Positions 8,544 to 18,035 of a stretch of 64,000 nt of DNA are shown one piece after another (the first letter of the stretch is position 1; each line of letters begins with the position of its first letter). Made by a program: the position numbers and the translations under genes. The stretch comes from CAWGOF01 sp963824225 (GTDB taxonomy: Bacteria > Acidobacteriota > Polarisedimenticolia > Polarisedimenticolales > Polarisedimenticolaceae). Under the pieces are notes generated by a model, which was not told where the DNA came from, did no database searches, and saw only the letters and a program-made list of their open reading frames with translations. The DNA lies in contig CAWGOF010000003.1 in NCBI GenBank assembly GCA_963824225.1, positions 2,852,001 to 2,916,000 of the forward strand, read 5' to 3'.

Positions 8544-10362
8544 ATGCGCGTACCCGAAGATCCCGAGACGCACTGGCTCGCCCGCGTACGGGTCGACGAT
8601 CCGCGCCAGCTGACCGCACGGGCGGTGCTCGCGGGCATGGCGCTCGGCGCGGTGATGTGCCTGTCGAACCTCTACGTGTTCTTCAAGACGGGCTGGTCGA
8701 TGGGCGTGACGATCACCGCCGCGATCCTGGCGTTCGCGTTGTTCGGCGGACTCCACGCGGCGCGGGCCGTGCGCCGTCCGCTCGGCGCGCTCGAGAACAA
8801 CGCGCTGACGACCGTGGCGTCGGGCGCGGGGTACATGACCGGCGGCGGCAACATGGCCGCGTTCGGCGCGCTGCTGATGGTCACCGCGGTGCGGCCCGAT
8901 CGGTGGTCGATGGTCGCGTGGTTCGCCGCGATCGCCGCGCTCGGCGTGTTCGCCGCGATCCCGATCAAGCGCCAGCTGATCAATAGGGAGGCGCTCGCGT
9001 TCCCCACCGGCACGGCGACCGCCGAGACGATCCGCTCGATCCACGGCGCGGCGGGGACGGGCGCGGCCGAGGGGTCGCGCAAGGCCCGGGCGCTCGGCTG
9101 GCGGCATGCTGTTCGCCGCGATCCTGACCTGGTTCCGCGACGTCACGAGCTCGTGGATGCCGTTCAACGTCCCGGCGACGATCCCGCTCCCGTTCCAGTC
9201 GCCGGGCGAGCGGCCGACGAATGGACGCTCGCGATCAAGACCGAGGTCGTGCTCCTCGGCGCCGGCGCGCTGATCAGCTTCCGCACCGGCTGGTCGATGC
9301 TTCTCGGCGGCATGCTGACCTACGGCGTGCTCGCGCCCGCGCTGCTCGAGCGCGGGGCGATCGCCAACGACGCGCTACAAGGCGATCGTCGGCTGGACCG
9401 TGTGGCCCGGCGCCGCGATCCTCGTCGCCTCGGGCCTGACCTCGTTTCGCCTCGACTGGCAAGCGTGGCCCGCGCGTTCGCCGGCTCTGACCGCGTTCCG
9501 CCGGCGGCGCGGTACGGCCGATCCGATGGACGAGGTCGAGTGTCCGGCGTGGTGGTTTCCCGCCGGGTTCGTCGTGCTCGGTCCGATCGTCGTCGCGCTG
9601 ATGGTCTGGCTGTTCCAGATCCCGCTGTGGGCCGGTCTGATCGCCGTGCCGCTCGCCGTGATCATGGGCTTCGTCGCCGCGCGCGTGACGGGCGAGACCG
9701 ACGTGACGCCGACCAAGGCGCTCGGCCCGGTGACCCAGCTGGTCTACGGCGTGCTGACGCCCGGGAACCTGTCGGGCAACATCATGGCCGCGAACGTCAC
9801 CGGCGGGATCGGCCTCCACGCCGCCGATCTCCTGACGACGCTCAAGACCGGCTGGCTCCTCGGTGCGAGCCCGCGCGCGCAGTTCTTCGCCCAGCTGTTC
9901 GGCGTCGTCGCCGGTGCCCTGGTCGTCGTCCCCGCGTTCCAGCTGCTGATCCCCGATCCGGCGCTCCTCGGCACGGACGCCTGGCCCGCGCCGTCGTGCC
10001 TCGTGTGGGCCGGCGTGTCGGAGGCGTTCGCGGACGGGATCGGCGCTCTCGGCGCGGCGGCCAAGACGTCGATCGGCGTGGGCCTCGCGCTGGGCGTCGC
10101 GCTCGCTCTCGCCGAGCGCCTGGCCCCCGCGCGATGGCGGCCGTGGATTCCGTCCCCCGCAGGCCTGGGGATCGCGATGGTCCTACCCGCGAGCAACTCG
10201 ATCGCCATGTTCCTCGGTGCGGCGATCGCGGCGCTCCTGCGGTGGCGCAAGCCCGCGATCGCCGAGCGGCTCACGGTCCCCGTGGCCTCGGGCCTGATCG
10301 CGGGGGAGAGCCTGATGGGCGTAGCGGTCGCGCTGCTCCTGGGCGCCGGTCTCTTGGGCTAG
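8544..10362 (+). pseudogene. OPT-family oligopeptide transporter with three frame disruptions
   Basis: Homologous protein sequence runs through the whole interval but changes frame three times. Frame A (8544 to about 9101) holds the N-terminal helices and TGTATAETIRSIHG, EGSRKARALGW. The protein then continues from about 9103 in the next frame (GGMLFAAILTWFRDVTSSWM), returns to the first frame at 9222 (WTLAIKTEVVLLGAG), and shifts again at about 9376 (YKAIVGWTVWPGAAIL) to reach the stop at 10362 with GETDVTPTKALGPVTQLVYG. The repaired protein would be about 605 aa with many membrane helices, normal for OPT transporters of peptides or metal chelates. All indels fall within 280 bp, consistent with either sequence error or recent decay. 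Confidence 0.75.
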
Positions 10363-13300
10363 CGCCGGGCGAGCTCGCTCGCCTGCGCCAGGTCGCGGCG
10401 GATCGCCGCGCGGTCGGGGCGCAGCGCCGCCGCCCTCTCGAGCTGGGCCTGCGCCTCGCGCATGCGGCCCTGTCGTAGGTAGGTGAGGCCGAGGCAGTGC
10501 TCGGCCGATGGGACGAACGGCAGGATCCGCGCCGCGCCGTACGGCGGCTCGGTGCGCGCGAGCGCGGTACGGGCGATCGATTCGGCTTCCGCGAGCCGAT
10601 CTCCCGCTCCGACGAGGACCCAGGACAGAACGCTCTGGTTGTAGCGGCTCGGGTCGCGGGCGACCGCCCGCCGGGCCGGCGCCTCGGCGTCGCGGAACCG
10701 CTCCTGCTCGGCGAGCGCCAGCGCGAGCAGCGCGTCGAGCTGGGCATGAACCGGCCCCTGCGCGAGCTGCGCCCGCGCCGATCGCTCCGCGGCGACGGCG
10801 TTTCCGTCGAGCAGCTCGAGCGTGGGCTCGAGCCGCAGTAGCGCGTCGTGCGCCGGGAAATGCTCGAGCGCGCGCTTGAGGGCGGCCCGCGCCTCGTCCG
10901 TCTTGCCGCGTCGCATCAGGATCTCGACCAGCATCTGGTGCAGCCAGACCTGCCGCACGTTCGGATCGAGCGCCACCGCTTCGCGGACCTCGCGCTCGGC
11001 ATCGTCGAACCGCCCGGCGTGCAGGTACGACACGGCGAGGTTCGTGTGCAGCTGGCGCCGCTCGCGCTCGCGCACGAACGTCGCTTCGGCCCGGCGCACA
11101 ACCTCGTCGGCCTCGACCTCGTGCCCGGTCACCAGGTACGCCTCGGCGAGCATCGCGGCGCGCCACGGCGCGCGCTCGATCATCTGCGCCAGGTCGTTGG
11201 CCGCCTCGAGCGCGCGCTCGGGCTGTCCGAGGGCGATCCGCGTCTCGATCAGCGGCTGCACGACCTTGACCTCCTCTGGCAGCGCGCGGCGCGCGGCGGC
11301 GAGCTTCGGCTCGGCGTCGGCGAACCGGCCTGCGGCGTGGGCGATCAGCCCGAGCGCGAGCGTCAGATCGTCCGCGAGCGGGGAGCGGTCGTCCGGCCCG
11401 CGTGCCGCGAGGCGCTGGCGCACGATGCGGTCGGCGCTCTCGACGTCCCCGACCGCGAGGTAGGCGTCGACGATCATCTCGCCGACGACCGAGACGACCT
11501 GCGGCGACCTCGCCGAGCGCTCGAAGAACCTGGCGGCCGCGGCGATCGCGGCCTCGGTCTCACGCGCGTCGCCCTTGCGGATCGCGAGCTTGGCCCACGC
11601 CCCGTAGCACAGCCCGAGGTCCGGTGCGGAGGCGGCGAGCTCTTTGGCATAGCGGATCCCGTCGTCGAACCGGCGCTCTCGATCGTAGACCGAGAACAGC
11701 GCCTTGAGCGCCTGGACGTCGTGCGGCGCGGCGGCGACCGCCGAGCGCGCGAACGTCTCGGCCGCCTGCACGTCGCCGAGCACGAGCGCGGCCTCGGCCC
11801 GCGCGCTGCGAATCCGGGACTCGAGCGTGTCCGATTCGATCCCGAGCGCCCGATCGAGCAGGGCCGCCCGCAGCTCGACGTCGCCCGCGCGCGCCGCCTG
11901 GGCCGCCGTGTTGTACAGAAACGATCGCTGCTCGGCCCGGCTGTCGATCGAGCGCAGCGCCTCGGTGACGACGGAATCGATCTTCGTCCGCTCGCCCTCG
12001 GCCACGGCGACGCGCGCCAGGTCCTGGTACCAGGCGACCGTTCCGGGGTTCCGCGCCAGGAACCCGCGGATCTCGCGCACCGCGTCGTCGAACCGGCGGT
12101 CCTGGATCCGCACGTCGGCCACGTGGTAGTAGGCCAGGCTGAACCCCGGGTCGAGCTCGAGCGCTTTCTGGAACGCGGCCGTGGTCTCCCGCCGCATCGA
12201 CGCCGCGGCGCTCGAGTGGAACAGCGCCTCGCCCAGGCCGTACCACGCTTCCTTCTCGTCGGGGAACCGGCGAACGAGTGCCTCGAACTTCGGCCGCGCC
12301 TCTTCGAACTTCCGCTCGACGAGCGGCAACAGCGCCTCGGCCAGCAGACGCTCCTTCTGCGTCAGCTTGACCTTGCCGTCGAGCACCGTGCGCAGGGCCT
12401 CGCCCGGCTCCGCACCACCGCCGACGCGGACGAGCGGATCGATGCTCGGCGCCCACCAGCGCACGACCGCGAGCTTGTAGTACGCCTTGCCAAACGTCGG
12501 ATCGATCTCGATCGCTCGCTCGAACGCCCGGGCCGCGTCGGCGAACGCGAGCGTGTTCGACTCGTCGACGCCCTCGAGGTACGCCTGGTACGCGCCGAGC
12601 GACGTCGTGGTCCGTTCGCCCACCGCCAGGTCGCCCGCGGCGCCGAGCCCGAGGTCGGCGCGCACCGAGGTCGTCAGGCCGTCGACCATCTGGTACAGGT
12701 CCGTTCCGTCGACGCGCTCGGACGCGCCGACCGTGCCGTCGCCCAGGTGCACGAGCTGCGCCGTCAGGATCCAGCGCTCGCCGAGCCGGCTGACCGAGCC
12801 GGCGAGCATCTTCGTCGCCCCGGCGCGCCGCGCGACCTCGAGCGCAGTTTGCCGATCGGTCGCCGGCCCACTGCGACCGAGCTGCTCGCGCACGTCGAGC
12901 AGGCGCTGGCTGCTCAGCACCTTCAGCGAGTCGACCTCGGTCAGGTCGGTGATGATCAGCTCCTGCAGGATCTGGCCCACGCGCTCGGGATCCCCGGGCT
13001 GCTCGAGGTTGTCGAACGGGATCACGGCGAGCGTCGGGGGCCCGGCGATCCACCCGCGCAGCCCGCGCACGGCCACGGGCGTCAACGCCCCGAGCGTCGC
13101 CACGCCGAGCGCCGCGGCCGCGATCCACGCCCAGCGCCGACGTCGCGTGGGCCTGAGGCCCGGATCGCTGACCAGCGGCACCGGCTGCGAATCGGTGACG
13201 CGCTTCAGCCGCTTGAGGTCGACGAGCAGCTCGCCCGCGTCGGCGTAGCGGCTCCCCGGCTTCTTCTCCAGGCAGCGCATGAGGATCCGCTCGAGCTCGA

Positions 13301-14054
13301 CCGGCACGTGTGGGTTGAGCGGAGCGATCGCCGGCGGCGGATCGCGCAGGATCGCGGTCAGCGTGTCGGTGACCGTCTCGCCGCGGAACGGCCGCGCTCC
13401 CGTGGCCAGCTCGTACAGGACGATGCCGAACGCGAACACGTCCGACCGCGCATCGAGCTCCAGGCCTCGGGCCTGCTCGGGGGACATGTAGGCCACCGTG
13501 CCGATGATCCGGTTGTCGCGCGTGACCGCGTCCGAGATCGTCTCGAGCCCGCTCGTGTCGGATTCGGGGTGCTCGCTCGAGTCGTGAAACAGCTTGGCCA
13601 GGCCGAAGTCGAGGATCTTGATCCGTCCGTCCGGATCGATACGGATGTTCTCGGGCTTCAGGTCGCGATGGACCACGCTCGACTGATGCGCCCGGGCCAG
13701 CCCTTCGGCGATCTCGATCGACAGGCGCAGGCACTCGTCGACCGACGGCTGCCCGGCGCCGATGCGCGCCGCGAGCGTGCGGCCGAGCACCAGCTCCATG
13801 GCGATGAAGATGACCCCGTCGCTCTCGCCGACCTCGTGGACCGTGGCGATGTTCGGGTGGTTCAGCGCGGCCGCCGTGCGCGCCTCGCGCAGGAACCGCT
13901 GGCGCCGCTCGTCGTCGGTCACGAACTCGGCGTGCAGGACCTTCAGCGCGACCGACCGGCCGAGGCTCTGGTCGAGCGCCCGGTACACCACACCCATGCC
14001 GCCTTCGCCGATCTGCTCGACGATCCGGAAGTGCCCGAGCGTGGTCCCGACCAT
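10359..14054 (-). CDS. Ser/Thr protein kinase with TolB/FlgO-like and long TPR region
   Basis: A 1231-aa protein started at the ATG at 14054, preceded by ggaggg. Residues 1-270 are a PknB-type kinase with IGEGGMGVVYRA (P-loop), ALKVL (catalytic Lys), VHRDLKPEN and DFGLAK. One membrane segment follows near residue 310 (WAWIAAAALGVATLGALTPV). Then comes a domain of about 130 residues seen between kinase and TPR in this family (LAVIPFDNLEQPGDPERVG). The rest is TPR repeats to the C-terminus. It is likely membrane-anchored, with the TPR part outside the cytoplasm; targets are unknown. Its stop codon overlaps that of the OPT gene tail to tail, sharing the bases TA. Confidence 0.85.
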   Translation of the reverse strand: MVGTTLGHFRIVEQIGEGGMGVVYRALDQSLGRSVALKVLHAEFVTDDERRQRFLREARTAAALNHPNIATVHEVGESDGVIFIAMELVLGRTLAARIGAGQPSVDECLRLSIEIAEGLARAHQSSVVHRDLKPENIRIDPDGRIKILDFGLAKLFHDSSEHPESDTSGLETISDAVTRDNRIIGTVAYMSPEQARGLELDARSDVFAFGIVLYELATGARPFRGETVTDTLTAILRDPPPAIAPLNPHVPVELERILMRCLEKKPGSRYADAGELLVDLKRLKRVTDSQPVPLVSDPGLRPTRRRRWAWIAAAALGVATLGALTPVAVRGLRGWIAGPPTLAVIPFDNLEQPGDPERVGQILQELIITDLTEVDSLKVLSSQRLLDVREQLGRSGPATDRQTALEVARRAGATKMLAGSVSRLGERWILTAQLVHLGDGTVGASERVDGTDLYQMVDGLTTSVRADLGLGAAGDLAVGERTTTSLGAYQAYLEGVDESNTLAFADAARAFERAIEIDPTFGKAYYKLAVVRWWAPSIDPLVRVGGGAEPGEALRTVLDGKVKLTQKERLLAEALLPLVERKFEEARPKFEALVRRFPDEKEAWYGLGEALFHSSAAASMRRETTAAFQKALELDPGFSLAYYHVADVRIQDRRFDDAVREIRGFLARNPGTVAWYQDLARVAVAEGERTKIDSVVTEALRSIDSRAEQRSFLYNTAAQAARAGDVELRAALLDRALGIESDTLESRIRSARAEAALVLGDVQAAETFARSAVAAAPHDVQALKALFSVYDRERRFDDGIRYAKELAASAPDLGLCYGAWAKLAIRKGDARETEAAIAAAARFFERSARSPQVVSVVGEMIVDAYLAVGDVESADRIVRQRLAARGPDDRSPLADDLTLALGLIAHAAGRFADAEPKLAAARRALPEEVKVVQPLIETRIALGQPERALEAANDLAQMIERAPWRAAMLAEAYLVTGHEVEADEVVRRAEATFVRERERRQLHTNLAVSYLHAGRFDDAEREVREAVALDPNVRQVWLHQMLVEILMRRGKTDEARAALKRALEHFPAHDALLRLEPTLELLDGNAVAAERSARAQLAQGPVHAQLDALLALALAEQERFRDAEAPARRAVARDPSRYNQSVLSWVLVGAGDRLAEAESIARTALARTEPPYGAARILPFVPSAEHCLGLTYLRQGRMREAQAQLERAAALRPDRAAIRRDLAQASELARR

Positions 14055-14116
14055 CGGCCCTCCGCGCACCATCCTATGTGCGGAATACGCCCGAGCGCGG
14101 GCCAACGTTCGTGGTT

Positions 14117-14293
14117 TTACAAGACTTTACGGGACCCGCGGCGGCGCTGCGCCTCGTAGTACAGCTCGAGCATCTCCTCGAGCCACGCGAGCCGTTCCGC
14201 CGGGGTCGCGGCGAGCGTCGACTCCAGGAGGTATTTCCGGGCTCCCTCCCATGTCGGATCCCAGCCGTCCTGACGGTCGGCGCGCTCAGCCAT
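14117..14293 (-). CDS. Small protein paired with nucleotidyltransferase
   Basis: A 58-aa protein whose ATG at 14293 overlaps the stop of the upstream nucleotidyltransferase by 8 nt. It is mostly helical and charged (WEGARKYLLESTLAATPAER, WLEEMLELYYEAQRRRGSR). Small partners of this type often lie beside nucleotidyltransferases of the AbiEii/DUF6036 group. It could be the partner in a toxin-antitoxin-like pair, but no family motif is visible. A longer in-frame start at 14320 exists but would overlap the neighbour more. Confidence 0.55.
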   Translation of the reverse strand: MAERADRQDGWDPTWEGARKYLLESTLAATPAERLAWLEEMLELYYEAQRRRGSRKVL

Positions 14294-14795
14294 CGGTCCG
14301 CTTTCGCTTCGACTCGGCAATCGCTTCGAGCTGCTCGATGTCCGATCGATCCTGAGGCCTTCCCGCCAGGCGTTTCAATTGAATCAAATCCGGGATCGAC
14401 GCGACCCTCACGACCGTACCCGCGATATCGTACGTCTCAGCGCGCGACCACAGGTCCTCGAACGGCAGCGGGTGATTGACGAACAGGTCGATCACACGCA
14501 GCGGGTTGTGCGGGTCGTACATCGAGAACACCTGCATGCCTCGATCGCGGATCCACTCCTCTCGGACCGACCGCGTCGCAAAATCACGTGGATCCACCGG
14601 AACGCGAGGCCGCAGCCCGAGTCCAACGAGCGCGTCGATCGCCCGCCGGGCCTGGTCCTCTTCCAGGTCCACGATCAGATCCACGTCGACCGTGAGCCGA
14701 GGGTGACCGTGGAGAACAACCGCCACCCCCCCCACGACGACGTAACGGACCTGGGCATCGGTGAGCGCCTTGAACAGGGGTTCGAAGATCGCCAT
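14286..14795 (-). CDS. Nucleotidyltransferase, AbiEii/DUF6036-like
   Basis: A 169-aa protein with the nucleotidyltransferase core at residues 18-43: VVVGGVAVVLHGHPRLTVDVDL gives the GG(x)n motif and the metal-binding pair D37/D39. The later part (PDLIQLKRLAGRPQDRSDIE) is the conserved KRxAGRxqDxxDie segment of this group. Members act as stand-alone nucleotidyltransferases or as toxin or antitoxin components. It is translationally coupled to the 58-aa protein. Divergent from the GT39-like gene across a gap of about 36 bp. Confidence 0.75.
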   Translation of the reverse strand: MAIFEPLFKALTDAQVRYVVVGGVAVVLHGHPRLTVDVDLIVDLEEDQARRAIDALVGLGLRPRVPVDPRDFATRSVREEWIRDRGMQVFSMYDPHNPLRVIDLFVNHPLPFEDLWSRAETYDIAGTVVRVASIPDLIQLKRLAGRPQDRSDIEQLEAIAESKRKRTDG

Positions 14796-14831
14796 GCGGG
14801 GAGTTTAGCGCAGGCGTTAGAATCCACGGGC

Positions 14832-16601
14832 TTGACCTCCGACCGAACGCTGCGGCGTGTCTCACCGGCCTGGCTCGACGCGCTTGCCCTGGCCGCCATC
14901 GCGCTGACGTGCCTCGCCCTGCGCCTGCCGTCGCTCGATCGAGTCGTCCTCAACCCGGACGAGAGCCAGTACGAGGCCACGGCGAGCTACCTCGTGGCCA
15001 CAGGCACCCCGCCGTTCCTGCCGTGGGGCGAGCCGGGATCGTTCGGCCTGTTCGCGTTGATGACGCGGCTCTTCGGAGACTATCCGATCTTCGAGCTGCG
15101 GGTCCTCGTGCAGCTCGTGTGCGTCGGGATGGCGTTCCTGCTGTACCGCACGATCGCGAAACAGACGAGCCGCTGGGCGGGCCTCGCCGCCGGCCTGGTG
15201 CTCGTACACTACTCGATGGACTACGAAGGGCTGAGCGTGAACCGCGACTGGTTCGCCTCTGCGTTCGTGCTCGGCGGGATCGCCCTCGGCGCGGCAGCGC
15301 TCGATCGTGCGCCCGACCGTCGCACGCGAATCCTGTTCCTCTCGGGGCTCGTCTCGGCGACCGGTCTGTGGTTCAAGCTTCAGGCCGGCATCATGCTGCT
15401 CGCCGTGCCGAGCGCGCTCGCGCTCGAAGGGCTCGCCGATCGGCACATGAAGCGCACGACGCGCGAGATCGCGGTGCAGGTCTCGGGCGCGGTCGTCGCA
15501 GGGATCCTGCACCTCGTGCCGTACGCGGTGCTCGGCACGCTCGGCGAGTACTTCGGCGCGTTCTTCGGCGACTGGCGGCTGTTCATCGCCGGAAACGAGA
15601 CCGCGGTGGGCGGGGGCCCCGGACTGTACTGGACCCAGTTCTTCGCCGATCAGCCGAACCGCCCGCTCCTCGTCGCGGCCTACGCCCTCGCGGCGGCGAG
15701 TCTCGGCGCCGCCGTGTGGCGCATCGTTCGACGCGCGCAGGGTCCACGATCGTTCCTCGCTCGCCCGATCACCGTGCTGTTCGCGATCTACGCCCTGACG
15801 GCGATCGCCTGCGTCAAGCTCGGCGATCGGTTCTTCGGGCACTACTACCTGCTGCTCGTGCCCGCGATCGCCGGTCTCGTCGGCCTCGCGATCGAGGCCT
15901 TGGCGATCGAGTCGCGGCGCGAGCGAGCATGCCGCACGTTCGCGATCGGCGTGATGGCGCTCGTCGTCGCGGATACGACCGCGAGAACGCTCGAGGCCGG
16001 CTTCCCGCCGCACCCGCTCGACGCGGCGGTGCTGGCCCTCGGCGCTTGCATCCTGATCGCCTTCGCCCTCCGTCCCGCTCGACGCATCGGGCCGGCGGCG
16101 GCAGCGCTCGTCGCCCTCGAGATCACGCGCCTCGTGTTCGTGACGCAGCGCATGCCGACGCCCGAGTCGATGACCTACAACGCGTACCGGTTCGACGAGC
16201 TCGCGGCGTATCTTCGCGAGCACAAGGCGCCCGGCGATCGGCTGTTCGTCTGGGGCTGGGCGCCCGAGATCTACTCCCTGACCGAGATCGAGAGCGCGTC
16301 GCACATCAGCGTGACCCAGCACATCGTCCAGGACCACATCGAAGGGACCGGTCCACCACCGGGGATCGACCCCGTGTGGGCCGGGCGGCTGATGACCGAG
16401 CTCGACGCGCGAAAGCCGCGCTTCATCGTCGACGCCGCTGCGCGGAGCTGGTTCATGTCGAACCAGGAGGTGTACCGGCTCGCGCGCTACCCTGACTTCG
16501 CGCTCGTCAGGCTCCTGAACGAGCAGTACGAGCACATCGCCACGATCGACGGCTGCGAGGTCTACGAGCGCGACTCCGGACGGCAGCCGTCGGCCTACTG
16601 A
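14832..16601 (+). CDS. GT39/ArnT-like polytopic glycosyltransferase
   Basis: About 589 aa from a TTG at 14832, the only sensible in-frame start after the divergent gene. The first helix is followed by LNPDESQYEATASYL, the D-E motif in the first periplasmic loop of PMT/ArnT-type enzymes. About ten hydrophobic helices follow. The C-terminal soluble domain includes LFVWGWAPEIYSLTEIESAS, typical of this membrane family. Such enzymes move sugars from polyprenyl-phosphate carriers to lipids or proteins outside the membrane. The acceptor is unknown. The start codon is the least certain part. Confidence 0.7.
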   Translation: MTSDRTLRRVSPAWLDALALAAIALTCLALRLPSLDRVVLNPDESQYEATASYLVATGTPPFLPWGEPGSFGLFALMTRLFGDYPIFELRVLVQLVCVGMAFLLYRTIAKQTSRWAGLAAGLVLVHYSMDYEGLSVNRDWFASAFVLGGIALGAAALDRAPDRRTRILFLSGLVSATGLWFKLQAGIMLLAVPSALALEGLADRHMKRTTREIAVQVSGAVVAGILHLVPYAVLGTLGEYFGAFFGDWRLFIAGNETAVGGGPGLYWTQFFADQPNRPLLVAAYALAAASLGAAVWRIVRRAQGPRSFLARPITVLFAIYALTAIACVKLGDRFFGHYYLLLVPAIAGLVGLAIEALAIESRRERACRTFAIGVMALVVADTTARTLEAGFPPHPLDAAVLALGACILIAFALRPARRIGPAAAALVALEITRLVFVTQRMPTPESMTYNAYRFDELAAYLREHKAPGDRLFVWGWAPEIYSLTEIESASHISVTQHIVQDHIEGTGPPPGIDPVWAGRLMTELDARKPRFIVDAAARSWFMSNQEVYRLARYPDFALVRLLNEQYEHIATIDGCEVYERDSGRQPSAY

Positions 16602-16619
16602 TGAAAAAGGGGACACTCT

Positions 16620-16650
16620 GCGTTTCTGCCCCAAATGAGGCAGGAAGCGC
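16620..16650. terminator. Hairpin between convergent genes
   Basis: Arms gcgtttctgcc (16620-16630) and ggcaggaagcgc (16639-16650) pair with one bulge and one wobble around an 8-nt loop. It fills the 50-bp gap between two convergent stops, so it could end transcription from both sides. No strong T tract is present. Confidence 0.4.
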
Positions 16651-16651
16651 G

Positions 16652-17956
16652 CTACGGCCGCCGGCCCTCGGGTAGCACCAGCTCGTTCGCCTTGTCCGTC
16701 GACAGGTGCGCCGGCGTGCCGGCGTCCCACTTCGGGATCGGCGCCTTGTTCGGCGGATAGAGCGACTCGAGCGGGCCCCACACCTTGTCCACGCGGTCGT
16801 CGAACAGGTCGCCGATCAACAGATCGGTCAGCGTGCCGCGGAGCTCCGGGTACTTGCGAACCATCTTGCCGAAGCTGAACCCGCCGTAGTACTCGCAGAC
16901 GAGACGGCGCATGCGGTCGACGCCCTCGTTGAAGGCCGGACCCCACTTGCCGAGCTGCGCCCCCGATAGATCCTTGTTCTTCAGGCCCTCGACGATCGCA
17001 TCGCCCGCGAACTCGCCCGAGCGCAGCGCCAGGAGCACGCCCGAGGAGTACAGCGGATCGAGGAACCCGAACGCATCGCCGACGAGCACCCAGCCATCGC
17101 CTGCGACCCGGTTCGAGCGGTACGAGTAGTCCTTCGTCGCGAAGTGCCCGGTCACGCGCTTGGCGTTCGCAACGCGCTCCTTCGCGCCGGGGGTCTGGGC
17201 GACCTCCTCCTCGTAGGTTTGCGCGTAGGGGCCACGACCCTTGAACAGGTAGTCGAACGGCCCGACGACGCCCATGCTGACGATGTCGTCGTGCAGCGGG
17301 ATGTACCAGAACCAGCCGTTCTTACCCGGCGTCTGGATCACGAGCGTCGCGCCCTCGTCGCGTCCCGTGTCGCGATAGGCGCCCTGCCAGTAGGTCCAGA
17401 TCGCGCCCTTGTTCAGGATCGGGTCCCACACGCGCAGGTTGAGGCGGTTCATCAGCAAGCCGTTCTGGCCGCTCGCGTCGACGACGACCTTCGCCGGGAT
17501 CTCGGTTTGCTTGCCGTCCTCCTGGATCTTCACACCCACGGCGCGCTCGCCGTCGAACAGCACATCGCGGACGCGCACGCCCTCGTGGACGTCGACACCG
17601 TGCTCGCGCGCGTTGTCGAGCATCATCTGGTCGAACTCGCTGCGCACGACCTGCCAGGTCTGCGAGCACTCGTGGGGCTTGTTGTCCCAGAAGTAGAACG
17701 GCGCCGATTCCTTGCCCAGCGAGTTCACGAACTGCACGCTGTACTTCTTCGTGAAGTTGCTGGCCTGCATCTTCGGCAGCATGTCGATCCGCCGCAGGAC
17801 CCAGTACGTCTCGGGGATCAGCGACTCGCCGATGTGGAACCGCGGGAACTTCTCGCGCTCGTACAGGCGAACGCGCACGCCCTGCTGGGCCAGGATGGTC
17901 GAGACGGTCGACCCCGCGGGGCCGCCTCCGATGACGACGACGTCCGGTTCAGCCAT
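16652..17956 (-). CDS. FAD-dependent oxidoreductase, flavin halogenase-like
   Basis: A 434-aa protein. The N-terminal Rossmann motif VVVIGGGPAGST (residues 6-17) binds FAD. GWFWYIPL contains the WxWxIP signature used to recognise flavin-dependent halogenases, and GWVLVGDAFGFLDPLYSSGV is the second FAD motif (GD). Related non-halogenating enzymes of the geranylgeranyl-reductase group share much of this fold, so halogenation is possible but not shown. No flavin reductase or biosynthetic cluster lies next to it. It is divergent from the gene at 18036. Confidence 0.75.
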   Translation of the reverse strand: MAEPDVVVIGGGPAGSTVSTILAQQGVRVRLYEREKFPRFHIGESLIPETYWVLRRIDMLPKMQASNFTKKYSVQFVNSLGKESAPFYFWDNKPHECSQTWQVVRSEFDQMMLDNAREHGVDVHEGVRVRDVLFDGERAVGVKIQEDGKQTEIPAKVVVDASGQNGLLMNRLNLRVWDPILNKGAIWTYWQGAYRDTGRDEGATLVIQTPGKNGWFWYIPLHDDIVSMGVVGPFDYLFKGRGPYAQTYEEEVAQTPGAKERVANAKRVTGHFATKDYSYRSNRVAGDGWVLVGDAFGFLDPLYSSGVLLALRSGEFAGDAIVEGLKNKDLSGAQLGKWGPAFNEGVDRMRRLVCEYYGGFSFGKMVRKYPELRGTLTDLLIGDLFDDRVDKVWGPLESLYPPNKAPIPKWDAGTPAHLSTDKANELVLPEGRRP

Positions 17957-18035
17957 GTGCTGCTCGAGCCTCCGAGCCCCTCGAACGGTCGCCTAGTGTA
18001 GTGCGGCGAACCGTTCGTCGCCCGGAGGCCGGTTC

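Noticed and set aside
6975..9167. Long minus-strand frame across the glycerate kinase gene
   Set aside because: The plus strand carries the full DUF4147/MOFRL motif set; the minus frame has no recognisable domain.
8544..10362. Programmed frameshifting in the OPT transporter
   Set aside because: Three separate shifts without slippery heptamers or a single regulated site; error or decay is simpler.
10848..14159. Very long open frame antisense to the kinase-TPR gene
   Set aside because: It is a shadow of GC-rich codons: Arg/Gly/Val/Asp-rich text without motifs, while the opposite strand has complete kinase motifs.
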